Shown piece after piece: positions 44,407 to 52,873 of a DNA stretch of 64,000 nucleotides. This DNA is from Microvirga sp. Mcv34. GTDB lineage: Bacteria > Pseudomonadota > Alphaproteobacteria > Rhizobiales > Beijerinckiaceae. Made by a program: the position numbers and the translations under genes. The stretch lies in contig NZ_JALJRK010000005.1 of assembly GCF_024519725.1 (NCBI RefSeq), positions 62,001-126,000 on the forward strand, read 5' to 3'. Every line of letters starts with the position of its first letter. Within the stretch, counting starts at the first letter, position 1. Under the pieces are notes generated by a model. It saw only the letters and a program-made list of their open reading frames with translations. It made no database searches and was not told the origin of the DNA.

Positions 44407-45429
44407 TTAATGCCCGTCGCGCTTGACCGCCCCTGAATCCGCACCGCCGGTTCCCATGGAGCCGGTGGATCCAGCGGCCGGACCGCCTGCGGGAAGCGTT
44501 CCGCCCGGCTGCAGCGGCGTCGAAAGGCCCGATGGGGCGTGGGGCGGGCGGGCCGAGGAGAACCACGAATCGTCGGAGGGGCTTCCCCCTGGAGCAGGAG
44601 CCGCGCTGCCCCCGGCGCCGTGAAGCAGTGCGTCGTCGGCCGTCGTGGCTCCGGCCGGGCTGCTCGACGATGCACCGGCGGCGCTACCGGCGCCCGCCGC
44701 CCGATAGGTCCGGGCCCCTGAGGATGTCTGGCTCGTGGCGCTTCGCCGGGACCCTTCAAGGCTGCGGTCGATCACGCCCCGATCGAGGGGGAATGGCGGC
44801 TGGGGACGCCGGGGAGCCGCATGCAGCGGCCTGTTCTGCCGCGAGCCGGCGGTGCCAGACCGGGTCATGCTCCAGAGGAGCGCGCCGGCTCCGACAGCCG
44901 TAAGGCCGGCGAGCACGCCGAATACCGTTCCGGTGGGAAGCCCGTAGCGGCTCGGCATCATGGATTGCGGCATATGCCAACGTTCGGCCTCGTAGGACGC
45001 GATACGCTCACGCTCGTAGCGCCGCCATAGGGTCTTCAGCTCGTCCGGCGAGAAAGCCCCGCGGGCGACGATCATCACGCCGTTTTCCTCGAGGGTGAAA
45101 GCATGCCGGATCGATCCGGTGAGCTCCTTGAAATCACCGGCCCAATCCGCGCTGTTCTTGTCGGGCCGGGCGGCGAGCCGGTCGAGCTCGCGCAGGATCT
45201 CCTCCTGCTTGCTCTCGAGATCGCTCAGATAGGCCGCCGTGCGCTCATGGGTCGACAGGGCCGGATAGAGCACGTTCTGCTGCGCTGCGAAGTGTCGCTC
45301 CAGCTCGTCCCGAAGATCGGCGAAGAGCTCGGCGCGGCTGTTCGGCCCGCTGCCCGTGGCGCGCAGCACCTCGCGGCAGAGTTCCTCGATATTCGCGTGA
45401 TCCGCCACCACCATCTGCCACAGTTCCAT
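44407..45429 (-). CDS. Hemerythrin-domain protein with membrane helix and low-complexity tail
   Basis: 340 residues from ATG 45429 (AGGAGGCCTTCC upstream). Residues 1-130 are an HHE-type four-helix bundle with the usual His/Glu spacing (HANIEE, LERHFAAQQNVLYPAL, IRHAFTLEENGVM). A membrane helix follows near residue 175 (TVFGVLAGLTAVGAGALLWS). The last 140 residues are Ser/Gly/Ala/Pro-rich and disordered. Non-haem diiron binding for oxygen, NO or iron sensing is the family role; the tail has no known function. Confidence 0.85.
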   Translation of the reverse strand: MELWQMVVADHANIEELCREVLRATGSGPNSRAELFADLRDELERHFAAQQNVLYPALSTHERTAAYLSDLESKQEEILRELDRLAARPDKNSADWAGDFKELTGSIRHAFTLEENGVMIVARGAFSPDELKTLWRRYERERIASYEAERWHMPQSMMPSRYGLPTGTVFGVLAGLTAVGAGALLWSMTRSGTAGSRQNRPLHAAPRRPQPPFPLDRGVIDRSLEGSRRSATSQTSSGARTYRAAGAGSAAGASSSSPAGATTADDALLHGAGGSAAPAPGGSPSDDSWFSSARPPHAPSGLSTPLQPGGTLPAGGPAAGSTGSMGTGGADSGAVKRDGH

Positions 45430-45658
45430 GGAAGGCCTCCTGTCATGCCGTGATAAGCATGAACGGCCGGAGCGGACGGGCTGTTCCGCCGGCGACGGAC
45501 ATTGGCCGAACCTTAACCCCAAAGACGCCGCGTCTCCCGGAAAAGCCTCAATGGTGACAAGGATTGCGCAAAGTTGATATGGACAGAGATGAAGCTTTGC
45601 CTTGAATGCTTGGAGCGTCAGGGCATCCTGAAGCTTTGATCCAGATCGTGAGTGTCCG

Positions 45659-46666
45659 ATGAACGCGCAGACCCCGCAGAATTCCGAGCCCGCTTCCCCC
45701 GCCCCTGTGAGCCTGCCGACCTACGAGGATGTCGTCGCGGCGGCGCGGCGCATCGACGGAGCGGCCCACCGGACGCCGGTTCTCACGTCCCGCACGGCCG
45801 ATGAGCGCACGGGCGGCCGGCTGTTCTTCAAGGCGGAGAATTTCCAGCGCGGCGGCGCCTTCAAGTTTCGCGGCGCGTACAATGCCATCGCGCGCCTGTC
45901 TCTCGATGCGCGTAAGCGTGGCGTCGTAGCGTTCTCCTCCGGCAACCATGCTCAGGCCATCGCCTATGCCGGGCAGCTGCAGGCGGTGCCGACCGTCATC
46001 ATCATGCCGCAGGATGCGCCAGCCATGAAGGTCGCGGCCACCAAGGGCTATGGTGGCGAGGTCGTGCTCTACGACCGCTACAAGGAGGACCGCGAGGCTA
46101 TCGGGCGCAAGCTCTCGCAGGAGCGTGGCCTGACTCTCATCCCTCCCTACGATCATGAGGATGTGATCGCCGGACAGGGCACCGCGACGAAAGAACTGAT
46201 CGAGGAGGTCGGACCGCTCGACATGCTCCTCGTCTGCGTCGGCGGCGGCGGATTGCTCGCGGGCTCGGCGCTCGCCTCCAAGGCTCTCTCGCCCGATTGC
46301 CGGATCTACGGCGTCGAGCCGGAGGCCGGAAACGATGCGCAGCAATCCTTCCGCACGGGCTCGATCGTTCGGATCCCGGTGCCCGCCACCATCGCGGATG
46401 GCGCACAGACGACCTATGTCGGCAACAAGACGTTTCCAATCATGCGTGCCCTCGCCGAGGACATTCTCACCGTGTCGGACGCACAGCTCGTGGACACCAT
46501 GCGCTTCTTCGTCGAGCGCATGAAGATCGTGGTCGAGCCCACCGGCTGCCTCGCGGCCGCGGCCGCCCTCCACGGCATCGTGCCCTGCAAGGACAAGCGC
46601 GTCGGTATCATCATCAGCGGCGGCAACGTGGACCCGCGGGCGCTGGCGGGGTTCCTGGCCGGGTAG
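45659..46666 (+). CDS. Threonine/serine dehydratase, PLP fold type II
   Basis: 335 residues. PLP lysine in GGAFKFRGAYNAI (Lys69), substrate loop SSGNHAQAIAYAGQ, phosphate-binding GGGGLLAGSALASK. No C-terminal ACT domain, so catabolic threonine ammonia-lyase or serine racemase type rather than biosynthetic IlvA. Converts threonine/serine to the 2-oxo acid and ammonia. Single-gene unit. Confidence 0.92.
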   Translation: MNAQTPQNSEPASPAPVSLPTYEDVVAAARRIDGAAHRTPVLTSRTADERTGGRLFFKAENFQRGGAFKFRGAYNAIARLSLDARKRGVVAFSSGNHAQAIAYAGQLQAVPTVIIMPQDAPAMKVAATKGYGGEVVLYDRYKEDREAIGRKLSQERGLTLIPPYDHEDVIAGQGTATKELIEEVGPLDMLLVCVGGGGLLAGSALASKALSPDCRIYGVEPEAGNDAQQSFRTGSIVRIPVPATIADGAQTTYVGNKTFPIMRALAEDILTVSDAQLVDTMRFFVERMKIVVEPTGCLAAAAALHGIVPCKDKRVGIIISGGNVDPRALAGFLAG

Positions 46667-46697
46667 CGTTCGCGCCGTAAATGCCCCCCACCACGTC

Positions 46698-46738
46698 ATG
46701 GCCTCCCCGGACTTGATCCGGGGACCCATGCCGGCCAT
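46698..46738. repeat. REP-like palindromic intergenic repeat
   Basis: Nested inverted repeats: outer ATGGCC (46698-46703) with GGCCAT (46733-46738), inner TCCCCGGA (46704-46711) with TCCGGGGA (46717-46724). Repeats of the form GTCATGGCC...GGGGACCCATGCC are common between genes in Rhizobiales (memory). The inner core matches that of the palindrome at 44331-44359. It lies between two convergent genes. Confidence 0.65.
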
Positions 46739-46836
46739 CCCGCTAAGGTGAGGCTCGGCGCTTCACACAATCGAGATCACCGGGGCAAGCTCGGTGATGA
46801 CATGAGAGTACAGACACGCCTCCCGACTTTCTTATC

Positions 46837-47520
46837 TCACGGCCCCACCCGCACCACGACCGCGATGCCGTCGTGATCGCCCGTCGTGAGCTTCGGGTCA
46901 CCGATCAAGGCGTTGCCGAGATCGACGAACCGGGTCACCTTGAAATCGGTGCTGCGGTCGAGCCTTTGCGTGAAGTCGTCCCGCGCCCGGTTGAACGAGC
47001 CGAAGCGATGTCCCGGGTCGCGGAACGGGTCGACGTCCTCGCGGCTGAAGGCAGCGATGAAGAGATAGCCCTGCTCGAATTCATGCGGACCGAAGACGCG
47101 GCCGTGGTTGTTGTTGACCTCGAAGACGTCGTTGGAGAGTGCATCGTCCCTCCCCTGCGGGAGTTGCGCGTAGAGACGCCCGGCGATGGAGCCCTGGTAG
47201 CCGGTCGAATGCCCGAAGCGGATCGGGTAGCCGGCGCGGGCGGCGGCGGCCAGCAGCCTCTCCTTCGCGTCGTCGGCGGATGAGGCGCCCTGATCCACGA
47301 TGATGACGTTGATCGGCTCGCGCAGGTTCTTGCCCTCGTAGATCTCGCCGAGCCAGTCTGAAGGCACGCCCTGAGCGGTCAGCATCCATTTGCCGATGGT
47401 CGGCAGTCCTTCCGGCGTCGCGAGCTCGACATCCGGGCGCTGCTGCGACCGCGCATCGAGGGGAATCGCACCCATCAGGGCGCCGCAAACTACAAGAAGC
47501 TTGATCAGCCTTCGTCCCAT
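46837..47520 (-). CDS. Secreted hypothetical protein
   Basis: 227 residues with a signal peptide (LIKLLVVCGALMGAIPLDAR, cleavage near RSQQ). The mature part contains GVPSDWLGEIYEGKNLREPI, RAGYPIRFGHSTGYQGSIAG and NNNHGRVFGPHEFEQGYLFI. It resembles the domain of unknown function seen in Rhizobiales exported proteins (LssY-C-like, unverified). GGGAG precedes the start. No clear catalytic motif. Confidence 0.75.
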   Translation of the reverse strand: MGRRLIKLLVVCGALMGAIPLDARSQQRPDVELATPEGLPTIGKWMLTAQGVPSDWLGEIYEGKNLREPINVIIVDQGASSADDAKERLLAAAARAGYPIRFGHSTGYQGSIAGRLYAQLPQGRDDALSNDVFEVNNNHGRVFGPHEFEQGYLFIAAFSREDVDPFRDPGHRFGSFNRARDDFTQRLDRSTDFKVTRFVDLGNALIGDPKLTTGDHDGIAVVVRVGP

Positions 47521-47594
47521 GGGCCTGCTCCCGCTGTATGGCTCATCGATTGCGAATCAGGGAAGCATGACCCGACGCGTCAGGCCATGACTTT

Positions 47595-48377
47595 TCAGGT
47601 GGAGGCCTTCACGGCGAGAACGGCATAGCGATGCTGCGTCGCGCGCTCCAGGCCCTTGAGGAGCGGCAGGTTCTTCGCCTGCTGGCGATGGATCTGCTTG
47701 AGATCGCGGTCGATGATGGTTTGCGAGAAGCCGGCCTCCCGCAGCAGCGCGGCGACTTCCTGGGCGCGTGCGCCCTGGGAGAAATAGACCCGGCTCAGGA
47801 TGCGCTCATGGGTCTCGCGCATGGCATTGGGCGCATGAGCGGCGCCGGCAAGGCCCGGCAGCAGTTTCTCGACGAAGCGGATCATCCGCTTGACGAGGGT
47901 GTCGGAGACGAAATCGCCATCGACGATGAGAAGACGCCCGCCCGGCTTGAGCAGCGAGTGCCATTCCCGGAAGGCCGCTCTCGGATCGACGAGCGTCCAG
48001 ACGAGATGGCGGGTGATGAGCACATCGTAGCTCTCCGGCCTTTCGAGGGTCCGTTCGGCATCGCCCATGATGAAGCGAATGTCGGCCCCGTTCCGGGCGG
48101 CCTTGGCCCGCGCCTGGCTCAGCATCGGCTCCGACCAGTCGAGGCCCGTGACGTCGAAGCCCAGCCCGTGTAGCAGATGGGAGATCACACCCGTTCCGCT
48201 GGCGAGGTCGAGCGCACGCCGTCCCTCGGCGGGTCCGAGATGACGCAGGACGAGATCGCGCCATGCCTGCCGTTCCGCCTCCGAGAAGATCTCGTGCCCC
48301 ACCTGCTGATCGAAGGTCGGGGCGCGCAAGGACCAATAGTCACGGATCTCGTCCCGGAGGGTGTAATTCGCGTTCAT
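47595..48377 (-). CDS. Class I SAM-dependent methyltransferase
   Basis: 260 residues. Motif I ALDLASGTGVISHLLHGLGF, then VTGLDWSEPMLSQARAKAAR and DVLITRHLVWTLVDPRAAF, LLKPGGRLLIVDGDF. The N-terminus (RDEIRDYWSLRAPTFDQQVG) resembles UbiE-like and siderophore/metallophore-associated methyltransferases. Divergent from the iron-uptake operon with a shared AT-rich upstream region, so a link to iron metabolism is possible but unproved. Confidence 0.88.
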   Translation of the reverse strand: MNANYTLRDEIRDYWSLRAPTFDQQVGHEIFSEAERQAWRDLVLRHLGPAEGRRALDLASGTGVISHLLHGLGFDVTGLDWSEPMLSQARAKAARNGADIRFIMGDAERTLERPESYDVLITRHLVWTLVDPRAAFREWHSLLKPGGRLLIVDGDFVSDTLVKRMIRFVEKLLPGLAGAAHAPNAMRETHERILSRVYFSQGARAQEVAALLREAGFSQTIIDRDLKQIHRQQAKNLPLLKGLERATQHRYAVLAVKAST

Positions 48378-48462
48378 CGAGAGCTCACGGATGCTGCTGT
48401 TTTCGACGCTCCTCTATGAGCAAAACTCGAAGACGTCAATTTATAATTACTATAATCTGTAT

Positions 48463-48479
48463 AATAGAATTGTTTTAAA
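48463..48479. promoter_or_regulatory. Possible iron-response (Irr/ICE-like) box
   Basis: AATAGAA-TTG-TTTTAAA matches the Irr consensus TTTAGAA-NNN-TTCTAAA at 11 of 14 positions. It sits in an unusually AT-rich 208-bp region between the methyltransferase and the iron ABC operon, 107 bp before the latter. In an AT-rich context chance matches are likely, so confidence is low. Confidence 0.3.
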
Positions 48480-48585
48480 CTAGCAAATATACATTTGAAT
48501 TGAAGTAATTCTAAAAGATATTTCTTGCCAGCCGGCAGACATCGACATAGGAACCGCCTGCTCTTTCCTCGAAGCGAGGCGCGTC

Positions 48586-49722
48586 ATGCAACTCTCCCAA
48601 CTGGTTTTCGGTGCCGCCGTGGCACTCGTCGGGCTCCTGCCCGCTCCCTCCCATGCTGCCGACAAGATCACGGTGACCGACATCACGGGCCGACAGGTTC
48701 AGGTCAATGCGCCGGTCGAGAAGGTCATTCTCGGCGAGGGGCGCCAGATGTACTTCGTGGCGACGCTCGACACCGACCAGCCGTTCAAGCGCGTGGTCGG
48801 CTGGCGTGACGACCTGCAGAAGGCGGATCTCGACGGATACAGGGATTACCTCGCCAAGTATCCGCAGATCGACCGGATCCCGACCTTCGGCGGCTTCAAG
48901 GAAGGCACCTTCGACGTGGAGCAGGCCGTCTCGCTCAAGCCGGACGTGATCCTCCTCAACATCGAGGCGAAGACCGCGACCGACGACGCCAAGCTCATCG
49001 AAAAGCTCGCCAAGATCGACATCCCGGTGGTCTTCGTCGATTTCCGCGAGAAGCCGTTCGAGAACACCGATGCGAGCATGCGGCTCATCGGTAGATTGTT
49101 CGGCAAGGAAGCGCGAGCGGAAGAGTTCATCGCGTTCCGGAAGGCGCAGATCGACCTCGTGACCGAGCGTCTCGCCAAGGCCAACCCGCCGCGTCCGGTT
49201 GTGATGGTCGAGCGGGCGGCCGGCTATTCCGACGATTGCTGCATGTCCTTCGGCAACGAGAACTTCGGCAAGTTCGTCGAGGTCGCGGGCGGCCAGAACC
49301 TCGCGGCCAAGATCATTCCCGGCACGTTCGGCGTGGTCAACCCGGAGCAGATCATCGCGAGCAATCCGGATCAGGTGATCGTCACCGGCTCGAACTGGGA
49401 ACTCTACGTTCCGGGCGGCTCCTGGGTCGGGGTCGGCTCCGGCGCCGACAAGGCGAAGGCGCGCGAGAGGCTCGCCACCCTGATGAAGCGTCCAGCCTAC
49501 ACGGGCGTGAAGGCGGTGCGCGACAATCAGGTGCATGCCATCTGGCACCAGTTCTACAACAGCCCCTATCAGTTCGTCGCCATTCAGGCGATGGCCAAGT
49601 GGCTGCACCCGAACCTGTTCAAGGATGTCGATCCCGAGGCGACGATGAAGACGCTCTACGAGCGCTTCCTGCCCGTCCCCTACAAGACCGGCTACTGGGT
49701 CTCTCTCGCGGACAAGGACTAA
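48586..49722 (+). CDS. Iron-siderophore/haem ABC transporter substrate-binding protein
   Basis: 378 residues. Signal peptide (LVFGAAVALVGLLPAPSHAA), then the class III binding-protein entry ITVTDITGRQVQVNAPVEKV and the long helix-linked second lobe (EQIIASNPDQVIVTGSNWEL). First gene of an FecB-FecC/D-FecE-type operon. The ligand could be a ferri-siderophore; a CC pair (SDDCCMSFGNENFG) in the ligand region is unusual. Confidence 0.9.
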   Translation: MQLSQLVFGAAVALVGLLPAPSHAADKITVTDITGRQVQVNAPVEKVILGEGRQMYFVATLDTDQPFKRVVGWRDDLQKADLDGYRDYLAKYPQIDRIPTFGGFKEGTFDVEQAVSLKPDVILLNIEAKTATDDAKLIEKLAKIDIPVVFVDFREKPFENTDASMRLIGRLFGKEARAEEFIAFRKAQIDLVTERLAKANPPRPVVMVERAAGYSDDCCMSFGNENFGKFVEVAGGQNLAAKIIPGTFGVVNPEQIIASNPDQVIVTGSNWELYVPGGSWVGVGSGADKAKARERLATLMKRPAYTGVKAVRDNQVHAIWHQFYNSPYQFVAIQAMAKWLHPNLFKDVDPEATMKTLYERFLPVPYKTGYWVSLADKD

Positions 49723-49726
49723 ACCC

Positions 49727-50791
49727 TTGGCCCATTCGCCCGCCATCGCCATGCCGAAGGGACGCGGAGCGTACCGCGTCCTTGTGCAGCGCAAGAAGCT
49801 CGTTCTCCTTGCTCTCGGCCTCGTTCTGGTTCTCTCGATCATCGCGGATCTCGGTCTTGGACCCGCCCGCTACACCATGCGCGAGGTCGTGCTGGCGCTC
49901 ATGGGCTCGACCGAGGTCTCGCGGCAGATCAGCGTCGTGATCTGGGACATCCGCATGCCTGTGGCGCTCATGGCTGTGGTCGTCGGCGCGGCCCTGTCGG
50001 CCGCGGGTGCGCAGATGCAGACGATCCTCAACAATCCGCTCGCCAGCCCCTTCACCCTCGGCATCTCGGCCGCGGCGAGCTTCGGCGCCTCGATCGCGCT
50101 CGTCTTCGGCGTCGGCATCCTTCCCTGGGCCATCGATTACGTGGTGTCGATCAACGCCCTTCTCATGGCCATGGCGGCAGCGCTCTTCATCCATTTCATG
50201 AGCCAGAAGCGCGGCGTCACCGTCGAGACCATCGTCCTCCTCGGCATCACCCTGGTGTTCACCTTCAATGCGCTTCTTGCGCTCGTGCAATACCTCGCGT
50301 CCGAGCAGGCGCTGGCCGCCGTGGTGTTCTGGACCATGGGCAGCCTCACCCGCGCCACATGGCCGAAGCTCGCGATCACCGCCGGCGTGCTTGCCGTCTC
50401 CCTGCCCCTCTTCATGCGCCGTGCCTGGGCGCTCACGGCGCTTCGCCTCGGCGACGACAAGGCCGCGAGCTTCGGCGTCAACGTGCGCTGGCTGCGTCTC
50501 GAGACAATGATGGTGATCAGCCTGCTGGCCGCCGTGCCCGTCGCCTTCGTGGGAACCATCGGGTTCATCGGATTGGTGGGCCCGCACATCGCGCGCATGC
50601 TCGTGGGCGAGGATCAGCGCTATTTCCTGCCGGCATCCGTTCTGTCCGGCGCGACAATCCTGTCGCTGACCTCCGTCATCAGCAAGTCCATCGTGCCGGG
50701 CACGATCTTTCCCATCGGCATCATCACGGCGCTCGTGGGCGTGCCGTTCCTCTTCAGCCTGATCATGTCCAGCCGGAGGCGCTCATGGTAG
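49727..50791 (+). CDS. Iron-siderophore ABC transporter permease, FecCD family
   Basis: 354 residues with about ten membrane segments and FecCD signatures (DIRMPVALMAVVVGAALSAA; GAQMQTILNNPLASPFTLGI; GTIGFIGLVGPHIARMLVGE). Start likely TTG at 49727 with AAGGA 9-10 nt upstream; ATG 49751 lacks a ribosome site. Only one permease gene, so it probably forms a homodimer. Confidence 0.93.
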   Translation: MAHSPAIAMPKGRGAYRVLVQRKKLVLLALGLVLVLSIIADLGLGPARYTMREVVLALMGSTEVSRQISVVIWDIRMPVALMAVVVGAALSAAGAQMQTILNNPLASPFTLGISAAASFGASIALVFGVGILPWAIDYVVSINALLMAMAAALFIHFMSQKRGVTVETIVLLGITLVFTFNALLALVQYLASEQALAAVVFWTMGSLTRATWPKLAITAGVLAVSLPLFMRRAWALTALRLGDDKAASFGVNVRWLRLETMMVISLLAAVPVAFVGTIGFIGLVGPHIARMLVGEDQRYFLPASVLSGATILSLTSVISKSIVPGTIFPIGIITALVGVPFLFSLIMSSRRRSW

Positions 50792-51555
50792 CGAGCCTTG
50801 AACTCACCGATGTCGGCGTGCGCTACGGCAAACAGGAGGTGCTCGCCGGCGTCACCACCCCGGTGCTGAAAGGCGGAGAGATCACCGCCGTGATCGGCCC
50901 GAACGCTGCCGGAAAGTCGAGTCTGTTTCGGCGCATCGCGGGTCTGCTCGACGGCCCAGGAAGAATTCGGATCGACGGTGCGGGGCACCTGTCCGGCCCG
51001 GGCAAGGTCTGCTACATGCCGCAAGATACGTCGGTGAACACAGTACTGACCGTCTACGAGTCGATCCTGCTCGCCCGCAAGCAGGGCGCTGGCCGCCGGG
51101 TGACCGATCAGGATCTCGAAGAGGTCGACCGCGTCCTGCATGGATTGCAGATCGAACCCATTTCCTTCAAGGGCCTGCACGAACTCAGCGGTGGGCAAAG
51201 GCAACTGGTCTCGCTCGCCCAGGTGTTGGTCCGCGATCCCAAGATCCTTCTCCTCGACGAGCCGACGAGCGCGCTCGATCTGCACCGACAGGTGGAAGTG
51301 CTCTCCCTGATCCGCTCCCTTGCCAAGGATCGCGGCATCTGTGTGATCCTGGCCATCCATGATCTGAACCAAGTCTTGCGCGTGGCGGATCGGGTGATGG
51401 TAATCGATGCCGGCACCATGGTGAGCTGCGGACCGGTGGAGAGTGTGATCACCCCCACCCTGCTTCAGACCATCTACAGGGTGGAAGCGCGCATCGAGCG
51501 ATGCTCGCGCCTGTGCCCCCACGTGATCATCGACGGTCCGATTGCGCGAATGTGA
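50785..51555 (+). CDS. Iron-siderophore ABC transporter ATP-binding protein
   Basis: 256 residues from ATG 50785, overlapping the permease gene by 7 nt. Walker A GPNAAGKSS has Ala where Gly is usual; signature LSGGQRQLVSLAQVLVRDPK, Walker B ILLLDEPTSALD, H-loop LAIHDLNQVLRVAD. FepC/FhuC-like. The C-terminus (IERCSRLCPHVIIDGPI) has two cysteines. Confidence 0.94.
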   Translation: MVASLELTDVGVRYGKQEVLAGVTTPVLKGGEITAVIGPNAAGKSSLFRRIAGLLDGPGRIRIDGAGHLSGPGKVCYMPQDTSVNTVLTVYESILLARKQGAGRRVTDQDLEEVDRVLHGLQIEPISFKGLHELSGGQRQLVSLAQVLVRDPKILLLDEPTSALDLHRQVEVLSLIRSLAKDRGICVILAIHDLNQVLRVADRVMVIDAGTMVSCGPVESVITPTLLQTIYRVEARIERCSRLCPHVIIDGPIARM

Positions 51556-51573
51556 ATGAGGGTCCGGCCAAGG

Positions 51574-51810
51574 CTATGGCTGCCAATCGATCTTCATGGA
51601 GGCCGTCACGGTACAGATAGGCTGATTGCCGGCATCGCGGATGTCGATGACGACGTCGCTGAAATCGCCTCTGGCCATCCGGCCTTGGCCGATCTCCGCC
51701 GCAGACCGCGCTGCTGCCTGGACGGCCGCATCGGCGCTCTCGAAGTCGGAGCCGTCCTCGTCACGAACAAGTTGCGCTCCGTCGTGGACGTCGAAATAGT
51801 ATCGGGCCAC
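51574..51810 (-). CDS. DUF6894-family small protein
   Basis: 78 residues if started at GTG 51810, which has AAGGAG 7 nt upstream and yields the typical ARYYFDVHDGAQLVRDEDGS. An ATG at 51843 would add 11 atypical residues. Family-like core AAVQAAARSAAEIGQGRMAR. Function unknown; these short proteins are abundant in Bradyrhizobium/Methylobacterium-type genomes. Confidence 0.82.
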   Translation of the reverse strand: MARYYFDVHDGAQLVRDEDGSDFESADAAVQAAARSAAEIGQGRMARGDFSDVVIDIRDAGNQPICTVTASMKIDWQP

Positions 51811-51890
51811 GTCAATCTCCTTCCAGCGGATATGACGCCTCATCCGAAGGGCAGATTCAGGGCAGAATAAGGAATTTTCACCTGAATTCT

Positions 51891-52706
51891 CTAGGGTGAG
51901 TTGGCGGGAGGATAGGAACGGGGCAGCAGGCGCCGATAAACCCGCCTGGTCTTGTCATAGCATTCGCATGTAATGCCTTCGAGACGCGAACGATCCGCAA
52001 TGACGATGCCTCCGCGCTGCTGCCCGATCAGACCGTGCCTCTGAAAGGCGCGCAGGACCGTGCTGATCGTGGAGCGCTGGACGCCCAGCAGCTCCGCCAG
52101 ATCGGCATGGGTCAGGGGCAGGACATCCTCGTCGATCCTGTCGCGTGCATTCAGGATCCATTTGCTGCAGCGCTGCTCGACCGTATGAACCGCATTGCAG
52201 GAAATAGCCTGAAACGTCTGCGCCAGCAGAACTTCCGTGTAACTCAGGAACATTCGCCGCAGCTTCGGCCGGATGCGGATTGCTTCCTGCAGCTGGTCCA
52301 CGGTAATGCGGGAAGCGGTTCCCGGGACCTGGACCTTGTAGCGCCCGAAAGACTCGCGGGACACAAGGGCGCTGATCAGGCCGAACATCCCCTCGCGCCC
52401 GATGGACGCCACCTCGACGAACTGTCCCTCCTCCATGACATTGATCAGCCCCACGATGGCGTCGTGCGGGAAGTAGCTGTAGCTGATGAGATCCCCGGCT
52501 TTGTAAAGCACAGTGTCCTTCGGCAGGATCACGATCTCGAGACGAGACTTGAGATAAGCGAGGTCGTCCGGCTCCAAAGCTCCCAGAAGCCAGTTGCTGT
52601 GGTGAAACGCAGTCGGAGTCCTGGGTGGGATGGCGCATCTCCCCGATATAGGATGACAGTTTAGGCTAGTCCGGCGACTTCTGACATTCGGTGCGTCCGA
52701 ACACAT
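51891..52706 (-). CDS. Crp/Fnr-family transcriptional regulator
   Basis: About 271 residues. cNMP-binding-like domain (LEIVILPKDTVLYKAGDLIS; EGQFVEVASIGREGMFGLIS) and a C-terminal winged helix with LTHADLAELLGVQRSTISTV. Lacks FNR cysteines at the N-terminus. The exact start is unclear: ATG 52706 is the nearest to conserved sequence but has no good ribosome site. Divergent from the beta-lactamase gene. Rhizobial regulators of this subgroup respond to varied stresses. Confidence 0.85.
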   Translation of the reverse strand: MCSDAPNVRSRRTSLNCHPISGRCAIPPRTPTAFHHSNWLLGALEPDDLAYLKSRLEIVILPKDTVLYKAGDLISYSYFPHDAIVGLINVMEEGQFVEVASIGREGMFGLISALVSRESFGRYKVQVPGTASRITVDQLQEAIRIRPKLRRMFLSYTEVLLAQTFQAISCNAVHTVEQRCSKWILNARDRIDEDVLPLTHADLAELLGVQRSTISTVLRAFQRHGLIGQQRGGIVIADRSRLEGITCECYDKTRRVYRRLLPRSYPPANSP

Positions 52707-52873
52707 CCTGAAGAGAGTGCACCGGGCCGGCCCTGTCGATGCGACCGCAGCCCGCGCCTTGCGCGACTTATCCCCAGCCGATGTCCGGTCGCATCCCACG
52801 AAATGGTACCTGCACGTCGATCCGGGCTTATGAAGTCCCACCCGCCCCATGCCGGAACTGGAAGGACAAATCC

